From Cupriavidus necator N-1 (lineage in GTDB: Bacteria > Pseudomonadota > Gammaproteobacteria > Burkholderiales > Burkholderiaceae), in NCBI RefSeq assembly GCF_000219215.1, contig NC_015726.1, positions 1,674,001-1,738,000 of the forward strand: 64,000 bases of DNA. The letters are read 5' to 3'. Position 1 is the stretch's first letter, and each line of letters opens with the position of its first letter. Shown here in pieces: positions 39,600 through 48,721 of this stretch. Below the pieces are notes generated by a model. It searched no databases, was not told where the DNA came from, and saw only the letters and a program-made list of their open reading frames with translations. The translations under genes and the position numbers were made by a program.

Positions 39600-41924
39600 A
39601 TGTTGACGCGCAGAGCCTTCCTGCTCGGCGGTGCGGGCGCTGCCGGTGCGCTGGTGATCGGATGGGCCTGGCTGCCGCCGCGCCAGCGCCTGGCGGGCGG
39701 CGAGCCGCTGGCCGTGCGCGACGGGCAGGTCGCGCTGAACGGCTGGGTCAAGGTGGCGTCCGACAACACCGTCACGGTTGTCATGAACAAGGCCGAGATG
39801 GGGCAGGGCGTGCATACCGGCGCGGCGATGCTGCTGGCCGAGGAGATGGAGGCCGACTGGTCGCAGATCCGCGTCGAGCCGTCGCCTGTCGACAACCTGT
39901 ACAACAACATCGAGGGCGTGGTCGCCAACCTGCCATTCCGTCCGGACGATAAGGGGTGGCCCAGGCGCGCCGCCGAATGGTTCACGCGCAAGGGCGTGCG
40001 CGAGGTGGGCCTGATGTTCACCGGCGGCTCTACCAGCATCAGAGACCTGTGGACGCCGATGCGCGAGGCCGGCGCCGCTGCGCGCATGATGCTGTGCGCG
40101 GCAGCGGCGAAGCAGTGGGACGTCAAGGCGGAGGCGTGCCGCGCGCAGGCCGGCAAGGTGGTGCATCCGTCGGGGCGCAATGCCACCTTCGGCGAACTGG
40201 CCGCGGCAGCTGCGCGTGAGCCTTTGCCGCGCCAGGTCGAACTGAAGGATCCGGCCAGCTACAGGCTCATCGGCACCCGCGCGGCGCGCCTTGATGCCGC
40301 TGCCAAGCTCCATGGCACGGCCAGTTTCGGTATCGACGTGGTGGCGGACGCGATGGTCTACGCCAGCGTGCAGATGTGTCCGACCCTGGGCGGCACGCTG
40401 CAGGGATCCCCGCCCGACGACGTCAAGAAGTTGCCCGGCGTGCTCGACGTGGTCGCGCTGCCTCCGCTCCAGGGCGGCAGCGGCGGCGTGGCGGTGATCG
40501 CCAGCGATGCGTGGATCGCCATGCAGGCGGTGGAGAAGGTCCAGTGCAAGTGGGACGAGGGCGGGGCGCGGACCCTGTCGAGCGACGGCATCCGCGATAC
40601 GCTGGTGAAGGCGCTTGACGCCTCCAACCCGCGCGTCTGGTACGAGCATGGCAATGGGCGCGCCATGAAGCAGGGCAAGCCCGCCATTCAGGTCTTGTAC
40701 TCGGCGCCTTATCTCGCTCACGCCGCGCTGGAGCCGGTCAACTGCACGGTACTGGTCCAGGAGGACCGCGCCATCGTGTGGGCCGCCACGCAGATGCCCG
40801 GACTGGCTCGCCGCTGCGTGGCGAAGACGCTCAGGCTGGACACGGACAAGGTCGAACTGCGCCAGCAATCCATCGGCGGCGCCTTCGGGCGCCGGCTCGA
40901 AGTCGAATTCATCTGCCAGGCGGCCGCCATCGCCGCGCAGCGCAAGGGCGTGCCGGTGCAGACGATCTGGTCTCGCCCCGAGGACATGCGGCATGACTTC
41001 TACCGTCCGGCCAGCGTGTCGCGCTTCGAGGCCTGGCTCGACGGGAACCGCAAGGTCATTGCCGTGCGCAATATCTCGGCCAGCCAGTCAGTGCTGGAGG
41101 GCGTCGCGAAGCGCAACTTTGGCCTGCCCGACATCTTCGTGTCGCGGCTGGACAAGTCCACGGTGGAAGGCGCCTTCGACCAGGCTTATGACTGGCCGGA
41201 CGTGTGGGTCGGCCACCAGACGGTGGACCTCGCCATCCCCGTGGGCTACTGGCGCTCGGTGGGGCACTCGCACCATGCCTTCTTCATGGAGAGCTTCGTC
41301 GACGAGCTGGCGGTGGCGGTCGGGGTGGACCCGCTCGACTACCGCATGAGCCTGCTCAGGGATGAGCGCCAGCGCGCGGTGCTGGAGCAGGCAAGAAAGA
41401 TGTCGGGCTGGGGCCAGCCCCTGCGCAAGCAGCCTGGTGTGGTGAAGGTGGGGCGCGGCGTGGCCCTGCACGAGTCGTTCGGCAGCGTGGTGGCGCAGGT
41501 CGCCGAGGTGTCGGTGGACAACGCGGGGCAGGTCCGCGTGGATCGCGTTTACTGCGCCATCGATTGCGGCATGCCGGTCAACCCGACCCTGATCGAGCAG
41601 CAGGTCGAGGGCGGCATCGTGTTCGGGCTGTCGGCGGCGCTGTGGCAGAAGATCACGCTGAAGGCAGGTAAGGTGCAGGAGGACTACTACACCGCCTTTC
41701 CGGCCATGCGCCTGCGAGACTGCCCGGACATCCAGGTGCACGTGATGCCTTCGATGCGCTCGCCACAGGGCGTGGGCGAGTCCACCACGCCGCCGATCGC
41801 GCCGGCGGTGGCGAATGCCTTGTTCCATGCGACCGGCGAGCGCTTGCGCGACCTGCCGCTGCTGAAGACCCTACCGCCTTCCGGAGCCTGCGATGCCCGA
41901 CAATCAGATCAGTGTCAACGGTAA
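39600..41924 (+). CDS. isoquinoline 1-oxidoreductase-type molybdenum subunit (IorB-like)
   Basis: A 774-residue large subunit of the xanthine oxidase family in its two-subunit IOR form, which binds molybdenum cytosine dinucleotide and hydroxylates N-heterocycles or oxidises aldehydes. A twin-arginine signal (RR at 4-5, then a hydrophobic stretch) points to Tat export. The GVGES segment near the C-terminus carries the expected catalytic glutamate. The start at 39600 is chosen for the Tat signal; an open frame reaches back to 38919 inside the efflux channel gene and is spurious. No FAD subunit or XdhC chaperone is nearby. Substrate unknown. Confidence 0.85.
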   Translation: MLTRRAFLLGGAGAAGALVIGWAWLPPRQRLAGGEPLAVRDGQVALNGWVKVASDNTVTVVMNKAEMGQGVHTGAAMLLAEEMEADWSQIRVEPSPVDNLYNNIEGVVANLPFRPDDKGWPRRAAEWFTRKGVREVGLMFTGGSTSIRDLWTPMREAGAAARMMLCAAAAKQWDVKAEACRAQAGKVVHPSGRNATFGELAAAAAREPLPRQVELKDPASYRLIGTRAARLDAAAKLHGTASFGIDVVADAMVYASVQMCPTLGGTLQGSPPDDVKKLPGVLDVVALPPLQGGSGGVAVIASDAWIAMQAVEKVQCKWDEGGARTLSSDGIRDTLVKALDASNPRVWYEHGNGRAMKQGKPAIQVLYSAPYLAHAALEPVNCTVLVQEDRAIVWAATQMPGLARRCVAKTLRLDTDKVELRQQSIGGAFGRRLEVEFICQAAAIAAQRKGVPVQTIWSRPEDMRHDFYRPASVSRFEAWLDGNRKVIAVRNISASQSVLEGVAKRNFGLPDIFVSRLDKSTVEGAFDQAYDWPDVWVGHQTVDLAIPVGYWRSVGHSHHAFFMESFVDELAVAVGVDPLDYRMSLLRDERQRAVLEQARKMSGWGQPLRKQPGVVKVGRGVALHESFGSVVAQVAEVSVDNAGQVRVDRVYCAIDCGMPVNPTLIEQQVEGGIVFGLSAALWQKITLKAGKVQEDYYTAFPAMRLRDCPDIQVHVMPSMRSPQGVGESTTPPIAPAVANALFHATGERLRDLPLLKTLPPSGACDARQSDQCQR

Positions 41925-42357
41925 GAGCGTCGAAATCCGCTCGGACGGCTGCACGCCGCTGTTGTGGGTGCTGCGCTGCGAGCTCAAGCTGACGGGCACC
42001 AAGTTCGGCTGCGGCGTGGGGGTGTGCGGCGCCTGCGCGGTGCATGTCAACGGCAAGATGCTGCTGTCGTGCCAGCACCACGCGAGCGAGATGGAAGGGA
42101 AGAAGATCGTCACCATCGAAGGACTCGACGGCCCCGAGGCGAGCGCCCTGCGGGCGGCCTGGCTGAAGCACGAGGTGGTGCAGTGTGGCTACTGCCAGAG
42201 CGCGCAACTGATGGCGGCGAGCGCGCTGCTCAAGCGCACACGGAATCCGAAGGAGACGGAGATCGCCGACCAGATGAGCTGCGTGATCTGCCGGTGCGGC
42301 ACGTACCCGCGGATCAGGCGGGCGATTGCGGAAGCGGTGGGGATGTTAAGGGGGTGA
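41893..42357 (+). CDS. isoquinoline 1-oxidoreductase-type [2Fe-2S] subunit (IorA-like)
   Basis: A 154-residue iron-sulfur subunit with both clusters of the family. The plant-ferredoxin-type ligands are C40, C45, C48 and C60, and the C-terminal helical cluster uses C98, C101, C133 and C135 (CGYC and CRC). It takes electrons from the molybdenum subunit. It overlaps that gene by 32 bp and the next gene by one base (TGATG). The large-then-small gene order is the reverse of the iorAB order I recall for Brevundimonas. Confidence 0.9.
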   Translation: MPDNQISVNGKSVEIRSDGCTPLLWVLRCELKLTGTKFGCGVGVCGACAVHVNGKMLLSCQHHASEMEGKKIVTIEGLDGPEASALRAAWLKHEVVQCGYCQSAQLMAASALLKRTRNPKETEIADQMSCVICRCGTYPRIRRAIAEAVGMLRG

Positions 42358-44357
42358 TGGTGGAACATTCCGGGTCAGCACCAGCGTCGCTATATCCGGG
42401 TGGTTCGCAAGCGGCGACCGATGCTGCCGGCTCCGCGGCGATCCCTTCCGCATCTGCTGCGACCGGGCGCGTGGAACTCTACACCCAAAGAACAATGGTG
42501 AACTGGCTGAGCCCGCTACAGCTGCCGTTCACCGCCATGCGCGTCGCCGTGGCGATGGCAATCGGCGCCTTTGCCGACCAGCGCATGGTGCAGGCGGCAC
42601 TCACCACACTGAATCCGAATCCACCGCTCCCGGTGCCCGCTGACGAGCACGGCGGTGTCTGGGTCGACTATCTGGCCGACACCGGCGACGGTTGGAACTC
42701 GACCTACTCCATGGCCTTGTGCGTCAGTCACGCGGTGACGCTGCGCGAGCAAGGTGTGACGCTGCCGCGGGCAAAGGTGCTGTTGCTGGGCGGCGACCAG
42801 GTGTATCCGACGCCTGCTCATGATGGCTATCGGACGCGCTTCGTCGATCCTTTCCGCGCGGCGTTCCCTGCGCCAGTCGAGGCTGTTCACCCCGTGTACA
42901 GCGACCAGACGATCAAGTTGCCGCTGGACGCGCCGTGGATGGTCGCCACGCCTGGCAATCACGACTGGTACGATGGCTTGCGTGGCTTCGCCCGCTTGTT
43001 CTGCAGCGGCAAGCCCGTGGGCGGCTGGGAGACACGCCAGCGCACCGGCTACTATGCCTTGCAGCTGCCCGGCGGCTGGTGGATCTGGGGCCTGGACCTG
43101 CAACTGGAGTCGGAAATCGACCGGCCGCAGCGCGAGTACTTCCAGAAGCTGTGCACGGCGCTGCAGCCCGGTGACCGCGTGGTCTTGTGCGCGCCCGAGG
43201 CGAGCTGGATCGACGAGATGGAGCGCGTGCGCCGCGGCGAGCGGCGGGCCATGCCTTCGATCGAGACCAAGACCCCGCGCTTTCGGAGCCTGAGCGAGAT
43301 CGAGGGGATGCTGGGCGATCGGCTCGCACTGGTGCTGGCCGGCAACTCGCACCACTACGCGCACTACGTGCCGCGAGCGGGCACGGCGGGACCGCATCGC
43401 ATCACCTGCGGCGGCGGCGGCGCATTTCTTCACGGCACACACCTGCTGCCGGATCCACCGAGGCCTATCGTGGTGGGTCCGGCCAGACAGTTCTACGAGC
43501 TGAAGTCGGCGTATCCGGAAAAGGCGACCGCCCGGAAATTGCGCAATCGCGCGTGGCAACTGCCTGCGCGCAACCTCTCGTTCTGTGCGCTGGTGGCGAT
43601 CCTGTATTTGTTGTTCGACTGGAGCATTCAAAGCGCGAGCCTGGTATCTGTTCCCGGGCGCGATCAACGCGGCTTCGTGGGCCGGCTGGCCGGCCTCGAA
43701 GTGACATTCGGGAATATCGGCGAGATGTTCCACCAACTGTTCCGGGTCATGGCGCACAGTCCGGCGTCGGTGGTGTTCGCAGCGGCCATCGTCTTTAGTT
43801 GTGCTGCGCTGTCGACCAGGGATGTCAGGCGCGGCGTCCGGCTGGCGTGCGTTGTCGGCGCGTTGCACGGGCTGCTGCACCTGGCACTGGCAGTCGCGCT
43901 GCTATGGCTCGTCTTGCGCCTCAACTTCCATGTCTTTGGCGCCGACAACGCGCCCCCCGTCTTGCTGTTCGTGGTCGAGGCCATGCTGCTGGGCGGCGCC
44001 CTCGGCGGCCTGCTGTTTGGCGTCTGGATGGTGTTGGGCAATGCCCTGTGGCGTCTGCACGCCGAGGAGGTGTTCTCCTCCCAGCGCATCGCCGATTACA
44101 AGTGCTTCCTGCGGATGCGGTTCGAGGGGGGGCAATTGACAATCTACCCGCTCAAGCTGGAGAAGGTTTGCCGCCATTGGCAACTGGGCGAGGGCGTCGC
44201 GCGCCTGGCGAAGGTTAACAGCACCTGGCGCGTGCGCGCCCAGCCCGGCGCAGCCGGCCCCCGCTTCGTGCCGGCAGACGGCCAGGTATCGCCGCCGGAG
44301 GCGGTGCGGATGATTGAGGAGAAGCCAATCATCATCCAACGACAGGGAGCGTCATGA
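42357..44357 (+). CDS. membrane-anchored metallophosphoesterase
   Basis: A 666-residue protein with an N-terminal calcineurin-like phosphoesterase domain and a hydrophobic C-terminal part. Metal-site motifs are GGDQVYP (145-151), GNHDWYDG (200-207) and GNSHHYAHY (329-337). About four membrane helices follow between residues 405 and 550, then a basic soluble tail of about 100 residues. The ATG at 42357 shares a base with the preceding stop; an open frame starting at 41964 is a read-through of the iron-sulfur gene. I know no characterised homologue, and the substrate could be a lipid or nucleotide phosphate. Confidence 0.78.
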   Translation: MVEHSGSAPASLYPGGSQAATDAAGSAAIPSASAATGRVELYTQRTMVNWLSPLQLPFTAMRVAVAMAIGAFADQRMVQAALTTLNPNPPLPVPADEHGGVWVDYLADTGDGWNSTYSMALCVSHAVTLREQGVTLPRAKVLLLGGDQVYPTPAHDGYRTRFVDPFRAAFPAPVEAVHPVYSDQTIKLPLDAPWMVATPGNHDWYDGLRGFARLFCSGKPVGGWETRQRTGYYALQLPGGWWIWGLDLQLESEIDRPQREYFQKLCTALQPGDRVVLCAPEASWIDEMERVRRGERRAMPSIETKTPRFRSLSEIEGMLGDRLALVLAGNSHHYAHYVPRAGTAGPHRITCGGGGAFLHGTHLLPDPPRPIVVGPARQFYELKSAYPEKATARKLRNRAWQLPARNLSFCALVAILYLLFDWSIQSASLVSVPGRDQRGFVGRLAGLEVTFGNIGEMFHQLFRVMAHSPASVVFAAAIVFSCAALSTRDVRRGVRLACVVGALHGLLHLALAVALLWLVLRLNFHVFGADNAPPVLLFVVEAMLLGGALGGLLFGVWMVLGNALWRLHAEEVFSSQRIADYKCFLRMRFEGGQLTIYPLKLEKVCRHWQLGEGVARLAKVNSTWRVRAQPGAAGPRFVPADGQVSPPEAVRMIEEKPIIIQRQGAS

Positions 44358-45958
44358 TGAGCCATGCCCTGGCCTACGATGTCGTCGTCATCGGCAGCGG
44401 CTTCGGTGGTGCGGTCTCGGCGTGCCGGCTCGCGCAGGCCGGCCGCAAAGTGCTGGTGCTGGAGCGCGGCCGGCGCTGGAGCCCAGCGACTTACCCGCGC
44501 GACGAAAGTGATCCCTGGCTGTGGAACCAGGAGCGCGCCAATCGCTTCAATGGCTGGGCCGATATCCGGACATTCTCTGACGTATGGGTCATCGCCGGGG
44601 CCGGAGTCGGTGGCGGCTCGCTGATCTACGCCAACGTTTCCGTGGAAGCCAGGCCGGAAGCCTTTGAGCACGGCTGGCCGAAAGAGGTGACCTATGCCGG
44701 CCTGCAGGCCCACTACGAGGAGGTCGGGCGCATGCTCGCAGTGAGCGAAGTGCCGGATAACCAGTTGAGCGAGCGAACCCGGCTATTGCGCGAGGGCGCG
44801 GAAGCCTGCGGATGGGGCGGGCGCTTCCGTAAATTGCCGCTGGCGGTGACATTTTCCGAGCATTGGGACCCCACACGGCAAGACCCCCGCGATGACCGTC
44901 ATTCGGAGAGATTCCTGAACCAGCACGGCAGGTGGCAGGGCACTTGTGTCCATTGCGGCAACTGCGACGTGGGGTGCCAGGTATCGGCCAGGAATACGCT
45001 GGACCTGAATTACCTGGCGGTGGCTGAAGACAATGGCGCCGAGATTCTCCCGTTGCACCTGGTAGACAGGATCGAGCCGCTGCAGCAGGGCTGGCGGGTC
45101 TGCTTCAGGAAGATCGACCCGGAAAACGAAACGACGAGCCCTGGCACAGTCACGGCCGCCAGGGTGATACTGGCCGCCGGCTCCATCGGCAGCACCGAGC
45201 TACTGCTGCGCTGTCGGGATGAGCATCGCACGCTGCCCGCTCTTTCACCAAGGTTGGGATTTGGCTGGGCCCACAATGGCGACTTCGTGACGCCAGCCTT
45301 CTATGGCAACAGGACGATCTCTCCTTCTCATGGCGTGACCATCTCCGCCGCGATCGACCTGCTGGACCACGGCGGCCCGAACGGACAGGCGCTCTTCGTC
45401 GAGGACGGCGGCATCCCGAACCTCGCAGGCAACTTTATTCGACGTCATATGAAGAGAACGCGTTCCCGCAAGCTGCGCGCGGTGTGGAAGGACGTCGGAG
45501 GACTGTTTGACGACGGCGATCCGGTCGAGCGGATGATGCCGTGGTTCGGGCAAGGCGTGGATCCTGGCGATGGCCAGCTGAAGCTGGGCCGCAGGTGGTA
45601 CGCGCCGTGGCGTCGGGTGCTGCGGCTCGACTGGTCGTATCAGGCCTCGATGGCGGTCATCGAGGCCATGATTGCAGCGCATACGCAGCTCTCGGGAGCG
45701 ACCGGCGGGGATCCGTGGGTGCCGCTCACCTGGCGGCGGTGGCACAACCTGATCACCCCGCACCCGCTGGGAGGCTGCAACATGGGGGCCTCCGCCGCGG
45801 ACGGTGTCGTCGATGCATGGGGCCGGGTATTTGGCTACAAGGGCCTCTATGTCATGGACGGTGCGATCGTCCCGCGCCCGCTCGGCCTGAACCCTTCGCG
45901 CACCATCGCGGCGCTCGCGGAGCGTAACGTGGCGATGCTCTTGCGCGAGCAGGATTGA
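44354..45958 (+). CDS. GMC-family FAD oxidoreductase, cholesterol-oxidase-like
   Basis: A 534-residue flavoprotein with the dinucleotide-binding motif GSGFGG (14-19), a GAGVGGGSLIYANV segment (82-95) and the C-terminal HPLGGCNMG signature of GMC oxidoreductases that oxidise alcohols, including sterols. It also has a cysteine cluster C198-x2-C201-x2-C204-x3-C208, spaced like a [4Fe-4S] ferredoxin site; similar clusters occur in cholesterol-oxidase-like relatives, with no role known to me. Fourth gene of the operon, overlapping the phosphoesterase by four bases. No signal peptide, so probably cytoplasmic. Confidence 0.83.
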   Translation: MMSHALAYDVVVIGSGFGGAVSACRLAQAGRKVLVLERGRRWSPATYPRDESDPWLWNQERANRFNGWADIRTFSDVWVIAGAGVGGGSLIYANVSVEARPEAFEHGWPKEVTYAGLQAHYEEVGRMLAVSEVPDNQLSERTRLLREGAEACGWGGRFRKLPLAVTFSEHWDPTRQDPRDDRHSERFLNQHGRWQGTCVHCGNCDVGCQVSARNTLDLNYLAVAEDNGAEILPLHLVDRIEPLQQGWRVCFRKIDPENETTSPGTVTAARVILAAGSIGSTELLLRCRDEHRTLPALSPRLGFGWAHNGDFVTPAFYGNRTISPSHGVTISAAIDLLDHGGPNGQALFVEDGGIPNLAGNFIRRHMKRTRSRKLRAVWKDVGGLFDDGDPVERMMPWFGQGVDPGDGQLKLGRRWYAPWRRVLRLDWSYQASMAVIEAMIAAHTQLSGATGGDPWVPLTWRRWHNLITPHPLGGCNMGASAADGVVDAWGRVFGYKGLYVMDGAIVPRPLGLNPSRTIAALAERNVAMLLREQD

Positions 45959-46004
45959 CGCGGGGGCGGCGACGCTCGCATTCCTGTGTCTTCAGCCCCT
46001 TTGC

Positions 46005-47528
46005 CTATACCGCAGAAACGCCGCCCGATTGCTGCACTGTGCCAGAGGCCGGCGGCGCGGTGACAATCGAGCGCAGCGACGGGTTGGCGGGCCTGAGGGC
46101 GGCGAGGTCGGGAACGGGGCGGCGCAACGCTGGCAGCATGGCAAACGCAGCTTCCATCGCCTGGGCCGCCCCCAGCGTTTCCAGGTCGCCCCGGAAGCGG
46201 CCGGTCACCTGCAGCCCGAACGGCATGCCGGCCTCGTCCGTGCCGCACGGCAGGGAAATGGCAGGGTGCGTAGTCAGTGTCACGACATAGGTCAAGGCCA
46301 GCCAGCGGTAATAATTTTCCTGTTTCTCGCCATTGATGGTGTCCGCGAACAGCCTGGTCCATGCGAAGGGCGATACCGGCGTGGTTGGTGACAGGATCAG
46401 GTCGTATTCCTGGTAGGCCCCCTGGAAGCGCTGCAGGATACGGTTCTGCTCGGCCTGCGCCCATGCGCTGTCGCCCAGTGACATCTTCGCGCCGAGCTCG
46501 TAGTTGGCGCGGGTATTGGGGCCGAGAGAGGCGGGGTCGCGCTGGTAGGCGTCATGCAAGCCGGCGACAAAGCTCTCGGCGCGCAGGACATCGAAGCAGC
46601 GGTGCACATCGCCAAGCTCGAAGCGGACCTCGTCGCATTGCCGGAACAGGTGGCGCATCTCTGCGATCCTGGCGCGGAACACGCGGCGGACACCGTCGTC
46701 GACCGCGCAGCTGCCGAAGTCTTCGGTCCAGCCGACCCGCAAGCTCGACAGGTCCACCGGTGCCGGCGACAGGTACGCTGCGGCGTCCACCGCGTAGCTC
46801 AAGGGATCGGTCACCGACACCCCGGCCGAAGCCGCCAGCTGCAGGCAGGTATCGGCAACGGTGCGTCCCATCGGCCCGACCACCGAGATCGGCGTCCAGC
46901 CCAGCAGTTTGCGCGAGTTGGGGACGATGCCCGGCGAGGGCCGGAATCCGACCACGCCGCACTTGGCCGCGGGAATGCGCAGCGAGCCACCGGTGTCCGA
47001 CCCGGTGCAGACCGGCAGGAAGTCCGCGGCCAGCGCCGCGGCCGAGCCGCCGGAGGAGCCGCCCGCATTGAGGTTCGGGTTGAAAGGATTGCCGGTCGCG
47101 CCCCAGACCGCGTTGCGCGAGTTCGCGCCGGCGCCCATTTCGGGAATATTGGTCTTGCCCACCACGATGGCACCGGCCGCCCGCAGCCGTTTCACCAGCA
47201 CGTTGTCGTCGGTCGGCACGTGGTTGCGGAACAGCGGCGAGCCATAGGTGGTCAGCAGGCCCTCGGTGGCCTCCAGGTCCTTGACCCCTAACGGCAGCCC
47301 GTGCAGCAGCCCGAGTGGTTCGCCCCGCAGCATGGCCTGTTCGGCGGCGCGCGCTTCCTTGCGGGCGCGCTCGAAGCAGGTTGCCGTGATGGCATTGATC
47401 AGCGGGTTATAGGTCTCGATGCGCGCGATGCACGCCTCCAGCAGTTCTACCGGCGAGATTTCCCTGGAGCCGATCAGTCGTCGGAGTTCGACCGCCGAGG
47501 CCGAGGTCAGTCTGTCTTGCGTGGTCAT
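46005..47528 (-). CDS. amidase signature family hydrolase
   Basis: A 507-residue amidase with the full Ser-cisSer-Lys catalytic set: K83 in GVKDLE, cis-serine S158 in the GGSSGGS loop and nucleophile S182 in GSDTGGS. The 24-residue spacing between the serines is the family norm. It hydrolyses an amide to a carboxylate and ammonia. It follows a Bug binding protein by 27 nt, so the binding protein probably recognises the amide or a related acid. There is no signal peptide. Confidence 0.88.
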   Translation of the reverse strand: MTTQDRLTSASAVELRRLIGSREISPVELLEACIARIETYNPLINAITATCFERARKEARAAEQAMLRGEPLGLLHGLPLGVKDLEATEGLLTTYGSPLFRNHVPTDDNVLVKRLRAAGAIVVGKTNIPEMGAGANSRNAVWGATGNPFNPNLNAGGSSGGSAAALAADFLPVCTGSDTGGSLRIPAAKCGVVGFRPSPGIVPNSRKLLGWTPISVVGPMGRTVADTCLQLAASAGVSVTDPLSYAVDAAAYLSPAPVDLSSLRVGWTEDFGSCAVDDGVRRVFRARIAEMRHLFRQCDEVRFELGDVHRCFDVLRAESFVAGLHDAYQRDPASLGPNTRANYELGAKMSLGDSAWAQAEQNRILQRFQGAYQEYDLILSPTTPVSPFAWTRLFADTINGEKQENYYRWLALTYVVTLTTHPAISLPCGTDEAGMPFGLQVTGRFRGDLETLGAAQAMEAAFAMLPALRRPVPDLAALRPANPSLRSIVTAPPASGTVQQSGGVSAV

Positions 47529-47555
47529 GGAACAGGTGTCTCCGGGGCCTTGCTG

Positions 47556-48551
47556 TCAGTCAAGCTTGATATGGGCGCGTTGCGCGATGGCACGCATCTG
47601 CGGGATTTCCTTGTCGATCATGGCCGCGACCTGCTTGCCGGGCGCGTAGAAGGGCTCGATGCCGTTCTCCGCCAGCTGGCTGCGCGTTGCCGGATCGGCG
47701 ATGGTGTCTGCCAGTGCCTTTTCCAGCCTGGCCCGGACCTCCGCTGGCAGGCCGCGAGGCGCGACCAGCGCGATCCAGGTACTGGTGTCCATGCCCGGAT
47801 AGCCGCTTTCGGCGACGGTCGGCACATTCGGCAGCAGCGACGAGCGCTTCGCCGTAGTGACCGCAATGGCCTTGATCTTGCCGGACTTGAGCTGTGGAAT
47901 GGCCGCAGCCACCGTATCCACGCTGAAGGGGATCTGGCCCCCCATCAGGTCGGTCATCGCCGGCGCGCTGCCCTTATAAGGCACATGCAGCAGTTTGGTG
48001 CCGGTGAGGTTCAGCAGCTCTTCGCCGGCAAAGTGGGCAGTGGTGCCGGCGCCGAATGAGCCGTAGGAATACTTGCCCGGGTCTGCCTTGACCGCGGCGA
48101 CAAACTCCTTGAGGTTGTTCACCGGCACGTCGCGGTTTGCCAGAAGGATCAAGCCGGTCGACCCGATCATGCCGATGGGCTCGAAGTTCTTCTGAGGGTC
48201 GTAGGGCAGCTTTGCATAGACCGCCGGATTGACCGTGAACGTGGTGCCGGACGTGGCCATCAGCGTGTAGCCGTCCGGTGCCGCTTTGGCCACGTAGCTC
48301 GCCGCGACAATGGTGCCGGCCCCGGGCCGGTTCTCAACCACCACGGTCTGGCCAAGGCGCTCGCCGAGTCTGCGGGCGATGGTGCGGCCGACGATGTCTG
48401 TGGCACCGCCTGGCGGAAACGGCAGGACCAGCTGGATCGGCTTGGATGGATAGCCACCCTGCGCAGTGGCAGGGGCGGGCGCCAGCGCGGTTCCGGCAGC
48501 CACGCTGCAGGCCGTGAGGAAGAACAAGGTGCGGTGGGCGGGGGATCGCAT
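47556..48551 (-). CDS. Bug/TctC-family periplasmic solute-binding protein
   Basis: A 331-residue Bug protein with a signal peptide ending near residue 31 (PATAQ) and the mature start YPSKPIQLVLPFPPGGATD. I used the ATG at 48551, since the in-frame opening at 48602 adds cysteine-rich residues ahead of the signal. First gene of a two-gene operon with the amidase and divergent from a LysR gene. The promoter region carries the 19-bp repeat at 48662-48680. Confidence 0.88.
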   Translation of the reverse strand: MRSPAHRTLFFLTACSVAAGTALAPAPATAQGGYPSKPIQLVLPFPPGGATDIVGRTIARRLGERLGQTVVVENRPGAGTIVAASYVAKAAPDGYTLMATSGTTFTVNPAVYAKLPYDPQKNFEPIGMIGSTGLILLANRDVPVNNLKEFVAAVKADPGKYSYGSFGAGTTAHFAGEELLNLTGTKLLHVPYKGSAPAMTDLMGGQIPFSVDTVAAAIPQLKSGKIKAIAVTTAKRSSLLPNVPTVAESGYPGMDTSTWIALVAPRGLPAEVRARLEKALADTIADPATRSQLAENGIEPFYAPGKQVAAMIDKEIPQMRAIAQRAHIKLD

Positions 48552-48661
48552 GTTGATGCTCCGGCAGGGTAGGTATCGCGCAGCGCAGCAGGGTGGGGGC
48601 ACCGCGTGATCTCATCGTACGATCAATCCGGCGTGACATCGTCGCAATGTTTCGAAAGCTT

Positions 48662-48680
48662 GATTGCCGAAAAGGCAATC
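48662..48680. promoter_or_regulatory. LysR-type operator, site 1 (Bug/LysR divergent promoter)
   Basis: GATTGCC-GAAAA-GGCAATC is a perfect 7-bp inverted repeat with the T-N11-A core (T48665 to A48677). It lies 42 bp before the LysR start and about 110 bp upstream of the Bug gene. An almost identical site occurs at 49641-49659, which makes a specific operator much more credible. Confidence 0.65.
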
Positions 48681-48721
48681 CATAAAATGAATCTGACCTT
48701 GGCTTCGCTTTCGCCCCGACC

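Noticed and set aside
41964..42356. A 131-codon N-terminal extension of the metallophosphoesterase
   Set aside because: It reads through the iron-sulfur subunit gene in another frame; the ATG at 42357 is coupled to that gene's stop.
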